A stretch of 64,000 nucleotides of DNA from Frigidibacter sp. RF13 (GCF_026626305.1 NZ_JAPNUE010000013.1:1-64000), one strand, 5' to 3'; shown: positions 8,548-16,458, counted from the stretch's first letter. Numbers and translations are program-made. The notes: generated by a model from the letters alone, not told the origin.

Positions 8548-8622
8548 GACCTACACAGGTTACGCGCCTCATTCCTGTAAGGGCGCGGACCATTCACAGC
8601 AACAAGGGAAAGGAACGCGCCA

Positions 8623-9156
8623 ATGGAAGAGCTGACGAGCAAGACCGTTGCGGTTTTTTTCCGGCCCTTCACCGTTCCGGGCTTTGACGAGACGCTCCCG
8701 GCGGGAGAGTACGAGATCGAAACGGAGGTGGCTTCACCCCCTGATCAACGGGATCCCGCAGCCTGGAAAGCCTCCGTCCTTGTGAAGCTTCATCCCCGGA
8801 TATCTCATCCGGGACTTGCACGGACTCTGACTGTTTCCCTTGCCGACCTCGACCAAGCACGCGCCAGGGACAAGCTGACCGGCAGGGAGTTGTCCGACTT
8901 TTTCCTTGAAGAAATGCTGGCTGATCCGATGGTGCAGCTCGTGATGAAGGCCGACGGGGTCTCCGAGGCGCACCTGCGACATCTCTATTCCCGGTCTGGG
9001 ACACCCGATCCGACCCTGGCTGCGCCGCCTTCGAAGACGCCCGCCCGAGGAGCGCGGGACGAAGAGTCGATCCGGACCGCCGAAAACGAAGGCATGCCTA
9101 CGCGACCGGACTCGCCGCCGCCCTTGCGCACCCGTCTGGCTGCGGGAAAAACGTGA
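8623..9156 (+). CDS. hypothetical protein, paralog of the 5295-5609 product
   Basis: 177-aa soluble protein whose N-terminal 40 residues share the PFTxPGxxxxLPAGxYE pattern with the product at 5295-5609; it is longer, with a helical middle (ELSDFFLEEMLADPMVQLV). Its C-terminal tail contains AENEGMPTRPDSPP. A near copy of that tail (AENEGMPSRSNS) is encoded just before the repeat protein, at about 6513-6550. AGGAA lies nine bases before the ATG. The stop overlaps the following start (TGATG). Function unknown. Confidence 0.6.
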   Translation: MEELTSKTVAVFFRPFTVPGFDETLPAGEYEIETEVASPPDQRDPAAWKASVLVKLHPRISHPGLARTLTVSLADLDQARARDKLTGRELSDFFLEEMLADPMVQLVMKADGVSEAHLRHLYSRSGTPDPTLAAPPSKTPARGARDEESIRTAENEGMPTRPDSPPPLRTRLAAGKT

Positions 9157-9365
9157 TGGCCGACGAGGCCATCGCCAAGGGTGACGTACCGGACATCGCG
9201 ACCCCTAGGGCCGTGGGTGATGTTCCGCAAGAACGCCGATGCCTGCGATGCGAAACCTCGTTCTGGAGCGAAGGCTTCGGAGAACGGATTTGCCGACGCT
9301 GCAAGGGGTTGAATGCTTGGCGGAACGCCGCGCCCGTCAGCGCGGGCGCATCTCGCCGCCGCTGA
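9156..9365 (+). CDS. small zinc-ribbon-like protein (69 aa)
   Basis: 69-aa protein with two CxxC knuckles (CLRC and CRRC, 17 residues between them) around FWSEGFGERI, a compact zinc-ribbon layout. The tail is Arg/Ser rich. The ATG at 9156 overlaps the last base of the upstream stop, which implies coupled translation. Similar minimal zinc ribbons are found in phage and proteobacterial genomes, from memory. It could bind nucleic acid or a protein partner; nothing specific can be said. Confidence 0.6.
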   Translation: MADEAIAKGDVPDIATPRAVGDVPQERRCLRCETSFWSEGFGERICRRCKGLNAWRNAAPVSAGASRRR

Positions 9366-9413
9366 TCCCCGCAGCCGCGCGCCGTCTTCCTCAATCCTGA
9401 CCGGAACATCATT

Positions 9414-10337
9414 TTGGCCTGCCTCGAGATCGTTCACACCACGACCTACAGATACCGTCAAAAGGTCCCTCTTGGGCCCCATCGGTTGATGCTACGTCCC
9501 CGAGAAACAAGGGAACTGCGACTACTTGCGCATGCCCTCTCCATTTCTCCGACGGCGACGGTGACCTGGGCGCATGACGTGGCCGGCAACGCTGTCGCCA
9601 CCGCCATCTTTGACGGCGTGACGGATCATCTGGTGATCGAGAGCCGTGCCACAGTGGATCTCACCGCGCCTGCATGGCCGGTCTTTGCCATCGCCGCCTC
9701 GGCCGCGCAGTACCCCTTTGTCTACGCCGACGACGAATGGACGGATCTGGGCGCGTTGACGGTTCCGCAATATCCCGACCCGGACGGTCGGCTTTCCCTA
9801 TGGGTCGAGGGCTTTGTCATGGCGCGCCCGACCGACACTCTGTCTCTGCTGCAGGACATCAGCAACGGAGTGTTCACCCAGATTTCCTACCAGAGCCGTG
9901 ACACTGAAGGCACCCAGTCACCGATCGAGACGCTCGACCGGCGATGGGGCTCGTGCCGTGATCTTGCGGTCCTGTTCGCCGAAGCCGCGCGCACGCTTGG
10001 GCTCGGTTCCCGCATCGTATCCGGCTATCTGTCAGATGCGGAAGAATGCCTCTTTGGGTCTGCGGGTTCCGGGTCCACCCATGCCTGGGTCGAGATATTT
10101 GTACCCGGTGCCGGATGGATTGCCTTCGATCCCACGAACCGAAGCTTTGGGTCCCGGAACCTGATACCACTCGCCGTGGCCCGAAACATCGCACAGGTGA
10201 CCCCGGTGGCAGGCAACTTTGTCGGAACGAACGTCGATTTGCTCTCGATGGAGGTATTCGTAAGAGTGGAGAGTGCTTCGGCACAAGACAACTCGCTACT
10301 GGCCGCAAGAGGCGGGGTGGACATCGCGCTTGTCTAA
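9414..10337 (+). CDS. transglutaminase-like cysteine peptidase-fold protein
   Basis: 307-aa protein. The N-terminal beta domain ([26 protein letters not shown], about 6-31) is typical of bacterial transglutaminase-like proteins, and the catalytic core has a full triad: Cys181 (GSCRDLAVL), His223 (THAWVEI) and Asp239 (FDPTN). No signal peptide, so probably cytosolic. The start is uncertain: the frame opens with TTG at 9414 and no strong ribosome site is visible. It is the last gene of the cluster; a hairpin with T-run lies 130 bases downstream. Unlike its neighbour at 7471, it has all three catalytic residues. Confidence 0.85.
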   Translation: MACLEIVHTTTYRYRQKVPLGPHRLMLRPRETRELRLLAHALSISPTATVTWAHDVAGNAVATAIFDGVTDHLVIESRATVDLTAPAWPVFAIAASAAQYPFVYADDEWTDLGALTVPQYPDPDGRLSLWVEGFVMARPTDTLSLLQDISNGVFTQISYQSRDTEGTQSPIETLDRRWGSCRDLAVLFAEAARTLGLGSRIVSGYLSDAEECLFGSAGSGSTHAWVEIFVPGAGWIAFDPTNRSFGSRNLIPLAVARNIAQVTPVAGNFVGTNVDLLSMEVFVRVESASAQDNSLLAARGGVDIALV

Positions 10338-10404
10338 TGGCGTTTCGGTGGGACTGGCTTGCGCCTGCTGGTTTAAACCTATCCATAACAATGCTTTAAT
10401 GACC

Positions 10405-10448
10405 GGAGAAGGTTGGACGTCAGGCCCATCCTCTCCGCCACTTGCCCT
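10405..10448 (+). repeat. 44-bp direct repeat, copy A (att-like, tRNA-Ser 3'-end-like)
   Basis: Matches 16251-16294 at 40 of 44 positions in the same orientation. The right part (CTCTCCGCCACTTGCCC) resembles the 3' end of the tRNA-Ser at 17526-17615 plus its downstream bases. The left part does not fold as a T-arm. It marks the left border of the cassette-bearing segment and could be an attachment-site remnant. Confidence 0.7.
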
Positions 10449-10607
10449 CTTGAAAGCGTTCTCCCGATCCGGCTGCGGCCGGATTTTTCCGTTGTTTTCG
10501 AGGGTTATGCGGGAGGGGCTGAGCACCGGTGCCGCCGCCAGGTGGCCCGGAAGCCGTCTCTCAGGGCCAATATTCTCCGGACCTCATGACTGCACTAATT
10601 TGGTGAA
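10431..10607 (+). repeat. ~177-bp repeat of the tRNA-Ser downstream region (inverted with 17359-17534)
   Basis: This stretch matches, on the opposite strand, the last bases of the tRNA-Ser gene and about 165 bases beyond it. Both copies contain the same terminator hairpin, the string CCGTTGTTTTCGAGGGTT and CCTCATGACTGC. Identity is high in the first 70 bases and lower after that. It suggests duplication or displacement of a tRNA-linked integration site. Confidence 0.8.
10467..10488 (+). terminator. rho-independent terminator
   Basis: Seven-pair stem ATCCGGC-TGCG-GCCGGAT followed by TTTTT. It is the duplicated copy of the tRNA-Ser terminator and stands 130 bases after the transglutaminase gene at 9414-10337, so it may now end that transcript. 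Confidence 0.7.
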
Positions 10608-10783
10608 GAGCCTGCAATAGATTGAAATCACTTGTTCGTTTTCGACGGTGTTCCAAACACTTCGACGACGGGGGTGTTCGTTAGATGGAACTGAAATCAA
10701 ACCTATCGCAACGCAAACGCATGATACCAAGCGCGCGGAGAAGGTTTTCTTGAAGCGGCCCTCCCACGCGGCCCACTTCCCGG

Positions 10784-11110
10784 TTGATGCAGCCCCCGCA
10801 CCAGCTCTTGCTGCTTGTGCTCAAAAATAGGCGGCTGTTATTCGTACCACATCCCCCGACCGGAGTGAGTACCCTTGAGATACATCGACTCAGCATCTCG
10901 ACCCTGTTCATCGCCGCCCCGCCGAATGGGTCATCCGTCTGGGTGCGGGTGATCGACGAGGTCTCAGGCGCGGTTTTCGAGCAGGAGATCACCACCGACC
11001 TTCCCGCCGCGACGCAGTTCCTGTCGCCGCGGTTGTTCTTGAACACCGGCACAACTGCTGCGGCGGTCTCTTACGATTGCGCTGGGGTTTATCTCGAGAC
11101 CGACTTTTGA
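10784..11110 (+). pseudogene. fragment resembling the C-terminus of a phage-type protein
   Basis: A 108-codon frame whose last 80 residues look like real protein (SSVWVRVIDEVSGAVFEQEI, then LPAATQFLSPRLFLNTGT and an end YDCAGVYLETDF). The first ~25 codons do not. The ending is of a kind I associate with small prophage or tail-region proteins of Rhodobacterales, a memory-based hint. No ribosome site or clear start. It lies in a debris zone between the 10405 repeat and IS fragments, so it is most likely a truncated remnant. The remaining bases from 10608 to 11248 show no other supported gene. Confidence 0.4.
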
Positions 11111-11248
11111 AGGCGCCAGCATGAGCGATCAAGCGGCGTCGGAAAACAGCACTGAGAAGGGCGCGATACCATTTCGCGTTATCATATTGATATGTATGAG
11201 AAAAAAAGCGAACTGGGGAATGAATAGTTGCGCATGAGGAGTGGTTAA

Positions 11249-11329
11249 ATGCCTCCCAAATATTCGAACATAAAGGTTCAGCTTACCGGGTATGACAGCA
11301 ATGCCTTCATGATCCTTGGACTGTGGTAA
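11249..11329 (+). pseudogene. truncated N-terminus of a small conserved protein
   Basis: 26 codons, MPPKYSNIKVQLTGYDSNAF and six more, then a stop. This matches from memory the start of a ~65-aa family (pattern KYxNxxVxLTGxDGNAFxILG) found on phages and in many proteobacteria. The remaining two thirds are missing and IS debris follows, so the gene is broken. A ribosome-site-like GAGGAG lies ten bases upstream. Confidence 0.5.
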
Positions 11330-11394
11330 TCCTCCCCTTGGTTAGAGGGATGCGGAAGTAGGATTTGCTCGGCAGGATGGACGAGGAGATTGCG

Positions 11395-11556
11395 ATGAAG
11401 AAGAGCCGTTTCACCGAAACCCAGAACATGGGCGTGCTGTGTCAAGCGGTCGGCATGGTTAGGGCACTTCTGAAGCTTGCGGGGCTGGACTGGCCCGTAC
11501 CGGACTACAGTACGCTCTGCCGTCGTCAGAAGACATTGGCCGTCCGGATCCCGTAG
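11395..11556 (+). pseudogene. chimeric remnant of two transposases
   Basis: One short open frame that joins two unrelated fragments. Its first ~16 residues (MKKSRFTETQNMGVLCQ) are the typical N-terminus of IS3-family OrfA. From about 11441 it continues with LLKLAGLDWPVPDYSTLCRR, a conserved stretch of another IS5-family transposase type. It ends at 11556. Neither half is functional. It shows that several insertion elements landed and recombined just left of the HxlR cassette. Confidence 0.6.
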
Positions 11557-11600
11557 CGATCAGATCGGACGCTTACCGCCGTTCGCCAAGGCCGGTCCTT

Positions 11601-12299
11601 TTACGCGGGAATTCGAGCCTCTCCCGGACTTCTTGGCGAATTGGCGAACATATTGGGACGCAGCCAGGACGAGATGTTGCGCATCAGCGCCGGGTCGCCG
11701 TCGAGGCGAAGATCGCCCTCGCGGATCGCGTCGCGATAGGTCCGATCCCCCATCCAGATCTCTGACAGCGTCCGAACCGTACAATTGAAGTAAAGGTCCA
11801 CATCCCGTCCAGGATCCCTGAGGCAAACCTCGGCCGCCTCGGGCTTGACCAGAAGCCACCAGTCGCGCTGCTCGGTGAGGTCGCTGAAGCGGAACTTGAT
11901 AACTGTCTCCTGCCCCTTCATCTTGTCGAGGTCGATGCTTCTTTCAAGATAGAGCATCAGCAATTCAGCATCGAAATCCTGATCCAGGATGGTGTGCTTT
12001 GCCCAGATGACCCCCCACTCGCCAAGGGCAAAAAGGACCGGCAAGAGCGATTCGCAGGCCTCGGAGGGATAGTATTCAAAGCCCTTCTGTCCGGGGATCC
12101 TGCGTCGGATCAGCATGTTCTGGTCTTCCAGCTGCTTGAGACGTTTCGTCAGAAGTGCCGGCGAGATGTCGCCCAGTCCACGCTGCAGCGTGTTGAAACG
12201 GCGACCGCCCATAAGGACTTCGCGCAGGATAAGGATGGTCCAGCGTTCCCCCAGAATTTCTGCCGCCTTCGCTATGGGACAAAATTGGTTGTAGTTCAT
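11601..12299 (-). CDS. HxlR-family transcriptional regulator with C-terminal ligand-type domain
   Basis: 232-aa regulator. The N-terminal winged HTH of the HxlR type covers about 5-100, with the conserved Cys7 (NQFCPIAKAAEILGERWT) used as a redox or electrophile sensor in some relatives. The C-terminal half (about 110-225) is an extra alpha-beta domain of the SCP2-like kind found in longer HxlR proteins. The ATG at 12299 has GGGGGGAAG upstream; 18 further in-frame codons are discarded. It is divergent from the methyltransferase operon with 180 bases between, so it probably regulates that operon. Confidence 0.88.
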   Translation of the reverse strand: MNYNQFCPIAKAAEILGERWTILILREVLMGGRRFNTLQRGLGDISPALLTKRLKQLEDQNMLIRRRIPGQKGFEYYPSEACESLLPVLFALGEWGVIWAKHTILDQDFDAELLMLYLERSIDLDKMKGQETVIKFRFSDLTEQRDWWLLVKPEAAEVCLRDPGRDVDLYFNCTVRTLSEIWMGDRTYRDAIREGDLRLDGDPALMRNISSWLRPNMFANSPRSPGEARIPA

Positions 12300-12479
12300 C
12301 TTGCAGCTTCCCCCCAAACACCCGGACATTCCAAACTTCACATTCTGCAGCACATTTTTTCGGTTTTTGTAGCGGCTTGCTATCGGCTGTGAAGTATTCG
12401 CGCCAGTCTTGCACCGATATTCCCTTGTTCAACGGCAAACGGACAGTCCGCAGCCGACAGGACCAAGGGAGACCTGACG

Positions 12480-13364
12480 ATGACATACCAATCGAAACCG
12501 GCGCTCGCCGCCGAGGCCACGCCGATCGTGGAGTTCTGGAACGAGACTCTCGCGCCGAAGTTCGTCGCCTTCCGCCACATTCTTGAAGGCGGTCTCTCGC
12601 GGCACAGCGAGAAAGTGATGCCGATGCTCGACTTCCGCCCCGGCGACCGTGTGCTTGACGTGGGTTGCGGCTTTGGCGACACGGCAATCGCGATCGGCCA
12701 AAAGGTCGGCCCTGAGGGCAGCGTGCTGGGCGTCGATTGCTGCGACGCTTTCCTGCAGATCGCCCGCAGCCGTCCCGAGAAAGGCTCGGCCCGGAATGTC
12801 CGCTTCGCGGTCGCCGATGTAGAGCAGGGACTGAGCGGCGCCACCTACGACGCTGCCTTCGCCCGGTTCGGCACCATGTTCTTCGCCAATCCCGTCACGG
12901 GCCTTCGGGCGATCCGGAACGCATTGGTGCCGGGCGGGCGCTTTACCCACATCGTCTGGCGGCAGCGCGAGGACAATCCGTGGCTTGTCGCCGCCCGCGA
13001 CGTGGTGCAGTCGTTCCTTCCGGCACCCGATCCGGCACTTCAAAGCTGCGGTCCCGGCCCGTTTTCCATGGCGGACCAGGACGTGACACGGGCCCAGATG
13101 GCGGCTGCCGGATTTACCGACATCACTTTCCAACGGGTCGATGCCAAGGTCAGCGTGGGCCGCGATGTCGCAGACGCGATCCGCTTCCAACTGGCGATCG
13201 GACCGGCCGGCGAAACATTCCGGGAGGCCGGGGCGCTTGCCGAGGCCCGACGGCCTGAAATCGAAGCTGCGCTTGCCGAACTGTTCCGCGAGGTCAGCGC
13301 CCGCGAGGGCGGGCTCTGGATGGACTCTTCTTCGTGGCTGATCACCGCCCGCGCACCTGACTGA
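12480..13364 (+). CDS. class I SAM-dependent methyltransferase
   Basis: 294-aa cytosolic methyltransferase. The SAM-binding motif VLDVGCGFG lies at about 58-66, followed by the acidic motif (VLGVDCCDAFL) and ALVPGGRF typical of the Ubie/methyltransferase-11 group. The substrate cannot be told; there is no Cys arrangement typical of ArsM. AAGGGAG precedes the ATG. It is the first gene of a four-gene rightward set (methyltransferase, OsmC, monooxygenase, OsmC) opposite the HxlR gene. Confidence 0.88.
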   Translation: MTYQSKPALAAEATPIVEFWNETLAPKFVAFRHILEGGLSRHSEKVMPMLDFRPGDRVLDVGCGFGDTAIAIGQKVGPEGSVLGVDCCDAFLQIARSRPEKGSARNVRFAVADVEQGLSGATYDAAFARFGTMFFANPVTGLRAIRNALVPGGRFTHIVWRQREDNPWLVAARDVVQSFLPAPDPALQSCGPGPFSMADQDVTRAQMAAAGFTDITFQRVDAKVSVGRDVADAIRFQLAIGPAGETFREAGALAEARRPEIEAALAELFREVSAREGGLWMDSSSWLITARAPD

Positions 13365-13511
13365 TGCGCCGGGGCCTGCCCCCAAACCGAAACCACCCTG
13401 CGGATTGACGATCCGTATCAACGGCTCGTTCGAGCCACACACCCGGATCTCGGCCTGAAGAAAGAACAGCCGCGCATCCAGAACCAAACCCAAACCTAGA
13501 AAGGAAAGACC

Positions 13512-14075
13512 ATGAACGTCCAGACCATTATCAATGCCAACAACGGCGTCGACACCCAGGCTCTCATCAACGCTCGCGGTGCTTTCGAGCAGATGCCCGA
13601 AGCCGCACATTTCACCTTCCGCAGCAAAGCGGAGTGGATCGAAGGCACCTACAGCGTGAACCGGATCGACGGCTACTTCGGCCTCGGACAGGAGCACAGC
13701 CGCAAGCGGAGCTTCGCGATCGAGTCCGATCACCCGGAGGTGTTCCACGCCGCCGACCGCGCGCCCTCCCCGCCCGAGATCGTGCTCTCGGCTCTGGCCA
13801 GCTGCCTTATCGGCGGAGTCGCCTCGGTTGCCCAACATCGCGGAATCCAGCTTCGCTCCGTCCGGGCCAAGGTTGAGGGCGACCTCGACGTCAAGGGTAT
13901 CCTCGGGATGGATGCCGAGATCCGGAACGGATTTTCGGCCATCCGCGTGTCCTTCGACATCGATGCCGACGCCTCTGCCGAAGACATCGCCGCCATCGTG
14001 GCGCAGTCGCAAAAGCGTTCGGCCGTCTTCGACATCCTGACCAACCCTACCAACGTCAACGTGTCCGTCGCCTGA
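13512..14075 (+). CDS. OsmC-family protein, single-Cys form
   Basis: 187-aa OsmC/Ohr-fold protein. These proteins reduce organic hydroperoxides with two cysteines or act on thiols. Here the first-site Cys is present (Cys98 in SALASCLIGGVAS), but there is no second Cys anywhere; the usual second-site region reads RSAVFDILTN. Classic peroxidase chemistry is therefore doubtful. AAAGGAAAG precedes the ATG. It sits 147 bases after the methyltransferase and 76 before the monooxygenase. A second, more diverged OsmC protein ends the operon. Confidence 0.88.
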   Translation: MNVQTIINANNGVDTQALINARGAFEQMPEAAHFTFRSKAEWIEGTYSVNRIDGYFGLGQEHSRKRSFAIESDHPEVFHAADRAPSPPEIVLSALASCLIGGVASVAQHRGIQLRSVRAKVEGDLDVKGILGMDAEIRNGFSAIRVSFDIDADASAEDIAAIVAQSQKRSAVFDILTNPTNVNVSVA

Positions 14076-14151
14076 CGGATGCGCCCGGGCCCGCCGGTGT
14101 TCCTGGCGGGCCCGGACACGCGCAGGCAATTTCGATCCTGGAGGCCTACCA

Positions 14152-15387
14152 ATGAACCACGTCTCGACCCTCGTCATCGGCGCCGGCCAGGCCGGGCTCG
14201 CCATGAGCCACGCGCTCCGCGAGCGGTCTGAGCCACATGTGCTCCTTGAGCGGGGCGATGTCGCCAACAGCTGGCGGACCGAGCGCTGGGACAGCCTGCG
14301 CTTGCTAACGCCGAACTGGCAGAACCGCCTTCCCGGATACCAATACACCGGCACCAATTCCGACGGCTTCATGTCGATGCCCGAGGTCACCAAGCTTCTG
14401 ACCGGTTATGCCTCTGCGATCTCTGCCGAAATCGAGACGGGGACGAGTGTCCTGTCGGTCACGCGGCAGGGCGATTTCTACGAAGTTTCCACCAATAGGG
14501 GTGACTGGCGCTGCAGATCCCTGGTGCTCGCCAACGGTGCCTGCGCCCGGCCGGTGATACCCGCTGTCGCGGCCGCGCTGCCCGCAGGTATTTGCCAGAT
14601 CGCGCCCAACCACTACAAGTCTCCCGACCAGGTGTCGCGCGGCGGTGTCCTCGTCGTCGGCGCATCGGCAACCGGTGTGCAACTGGCCGCCGAACTCCGT
14701 GTCGCCGGGCACGACGTCATGCTTGCTGCCGGCCAGCATATCCGCATGCCACGCCACTATCGCGGTCGCGACATCCAGTGGTGGATGGATCGCTCGGGCA
14801 CCCTGTCGACCACGGTCGACGAGGTTGACGACATCGAGCGCGCGCGTGGAGTGCCGTCCCTTCAGCTTGCCGGAGACGGCACCGAGCAGTTTGTCGACCT
14901 TAACCGGCTGCAGGTACTGGGCGTCGAAATCGTCGGGCGCCTCTCGGACATTCGCAACGGGACTGCGCTTTTCTCAGGGTCGCTAGCCAACGCCGCAGCC
15001 CTCTCGGACCTCAAGATGAACCGTGCGCTTGCGTCCTTCGACGCATGGGCGGACAGCATCGGCGTCGAAGGCCTGCCTTCGCCCGAATGCTTTGCACAGA
15101 CTGAATTGCCAAGATCACCCCGCCTGGCACTCGATTTCGCGAAGGGCCGGATCTCGACCGTGATCTGGGCGACCGGCTACGCTCCGGACTTCGGATGGCT
15201 TGACCTGCCGGTCTTTGACCGGAAAGGCAGGATCGTCCACGACAAGGGCGTCGTCGCGCCGGGGCTTTACGTTCTCGGCCTTCCGTTCCTGCGAACCCGG
15301 AAGTCCTCTCTCATCGACGGCGCCGGGGCCGATGCCCATGCGCTCGCCGACCACCTCCTGCGCTTTGTCCGCGACCGCGCAGCATGA
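14152..15387 (+). CDS. FAD/NADPH-dependent monooxygenase (FMO/CzcO-like)
   Basis: 411-aa flavoprotein. The FAD motif GAGQAG is at 10-15, the second Rossmann motif GASATG at 170-175, the FMO-like signature region NHYKSPDQ at about 153-160, and the ATGY motif near 345. The family oxidises heteroatoms or inserts oxygen; the substrate is unknown. GGAGG stands before the ATG. It lies between two OsmC genes in the HxlR-linked operon, which suggests handling of a sulphur- or electrophile-type compound. That is an inference. Confidence 0.88.
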   Translation: MNHVSTLVIGAGQAGLAMSHALRERSEPHVLLERGDVANSWRTERWDSLRLLTPNWQNRLPGYQYTGTNSDGFMSMPEVTKLLTGYASAISAEIETGTSVLSVTRQGDFYEVSTNRGDWRCRSLVLANGACARPVIPAVAAALPAGICQIAPNHYKSPDQVSRGGVLVVGASATGVQLAAELRVAGHDVMLAAGQHIRMPRHYRGRDIQWWMDRSGTLSTTVDEVDDIERARGVPSLQLAGDGTEQFVDLNRLQVLGVEIVGRLSDIRNGTALFSGSLANAAALSDLKMNRALASFDAWADSIGVEGLPSPECFAQTELPRSPRLALDFAKGRISTVIWATGYAPDFGWLDLPVFDRKGRIVHDKGVVAPGLYVLGLPFLRTRKSSLIDGAGADAHALADHLLRFVRDRAA

Positions 15388-15403
15388 TGAAAAGGAACTT
15401 GAA

Positions 15404-15952
15404 ATGACCCAGATCCACACTCTCTCCAAGGCCACGTCAGACCGTGATCTCCGTATCCGGACGGCACAAGAGGCCGTGATCGCGCGGATGACCGCCGCGC
15501 CCGAGAAAGCCCGGAGCACTCTCACCACCCATGGCAGGGTCGATGAAGGCCTCGCCTGCCGCGTTTCCCAAGGAAAGTTCGAAGCAACTCTGGATCTCGG
15601 TCCCGGGATGGGGGGCGATGCCGCAGGGCCCTCGCCGGGGTTCTTCGCCCGCGCCGCGATAGTTGGATGCGTCGCCATCGCGGTCAAGATGCTTGCCGCC
15701 CGCGGAGGAATTCGTTTCGAGGCCGTCGATGTCAAGGTCGAGATGGAATTCGACGACGCGGCACTTTTCGGGATCGGCGACGGCAATGCCGCTCCGGTCG
15801 CAACGCGGATCCTGGTTGCCATCACGACTGACGCTGACCAAGGCGTCGTGCAAGACATCGTCCGGCGCGCGCTCGACATGGACCCCTGGTTCCTCGCGCT
15901 CCGCGACCCGCAGAAGGTGAGTGCGCGCGTGACCCTCGCGGGCGATGCCTGA
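15404..15952 (+). CDS. second OsmC-family protein, diverged
   Basis: 182-aa protein with the OsmC layout. The helix that carries the first-site Cys reads ARAAIVGCVAIAVKMLAARGGI, followed by the VDVKVEMEFDD strand seen in OsmC proteins. The second-site Cys is absent, as in the operon partner at 13512. The start is at 15404 with AAAGGAA seven bases upstream, 16 bases after the monooxygenase stop. Homology is clear by pattern but distant; function unknown. Confidence 0.75.
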   Translation: MTQIHTLSKATSDRDLRIRTAQEAVIARMTAAPEKARSTLTTHGRVDEGLACRVSQGKFEATLDLGPGMGGDAAGPSPGFFARAAIVGCVAIAVKMLAARGGIRFEAVDVKVEMEFDDAALFGIGDGNAAPVATRILVAITTDADQGVVQDIVRRALDMDPWFLALRDPQKVSARVTLAGDA

Positions 15953-15956
15953 TACC

Positions 15957-16003
15957 ATGCTGGATTCACGAAATGAATCCCTCACGCGATTTGTGCAACA
16001 GAG
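15957..16003. repeat. possible IS end remnant
   Basis: The sequence GGATTCACGAAATGAATCC then GCGATTTGTGCAACAGAGCC is, read on the minus strand, like the terminal region of IS5-group elements that begin GGCTCTGTTGCACAAAT. No transposase is attached. It lies just after the second OsmC gene, so the cassette's right side was hit by another element. Confidence 0.4.
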
Positions 16004-16064
16004 CCGTGTTGGACTCAAACGGATGAGGTACCCCGACGATTGCCCGGCCCGCCGCTCCACCAGC

Positions 16065-16244
16065 AATGACGAGGCGGCAGGTGGGCAGCATGTTGTCGGC
16101 GCGACGGCCTGGTTCTTCTCCCGCGACGAAAATGTGCAGGCCTTCAACTGGCTCTTCATGGACGAGGCAGGGCAATTGGGGCTGGCCAACATGGTTGCCA
16201 TGGGTCGGTCCGCACGTAACATCGTGCTGGTGGACGACGGCTTG
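16065..16244 (+). pseudogene. fragment of a superfamily 1 helicase
   Basis: About 55 codons resemble the Walker B region of TM0106-type RecB-like helicase/nucleases: VVGATAWFFSRDE, then FNWLFMDEAGQLGLANMVAMG (DEAG box) and ARNIVLVDD. The frame continues straight into the repeat at 16251, where the similarity stops before the expected GDPQQLPQ motif. Both ends are missing, so this is a remnant truncated by the event that placed the repeat. Confidence 0.55.
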
Positions 16245-16250
16245 GAATAC

Positions 16251-16294
16251 GGAGAAGGTTCGACGTCAGGCCCGTCCCCTCCGCCACTCGCCCT
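16251..16294 (+). repeat. 44-bp direct repeat, copy B (att-like)
   Basis: Partner of 10405-10448 (40 of 44 identical, same orientation). It ends in CTCCGCCACTCGCCCT, again like a tRNA-Ser 3' end. It cuts the helicase fragment on its left and is followed by AT-rich bases and the IS at 16382. Together the two copies bound about 5.9 kb that includes the HxlR cassette. Confidence 0.7.
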
Positions 16295-16458
16295 TGAATT
16301 TATTAAGAAAAATTGCGTTTTTGCGCTGTTACCCCGCAAAGAGCCCCACATAGAAAAAATGCTTGGCCTCTCGCCATTGCGTTAGGCTCAGGACCCATTG
16401 ATCGGCTTGAGGGTGGCGTGCCTGTGTGATTCAAGCTCCCGGACTGACGGGGGTGATG

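Noticed and set aside
10405..10448. A complete tRNA-Ser gene at copy A (and at copy B, 16251)
   Set aside because: Only the last ~15 bases resemble a tRNA end; no D, anticodon or T arm can be folded.
12429..14393. 654-codon minus-strand frame across the methyltransferase and OsmC genes
   Set aside because: Shadow frame; the plus-strand genes have motifs and ribosome sites.
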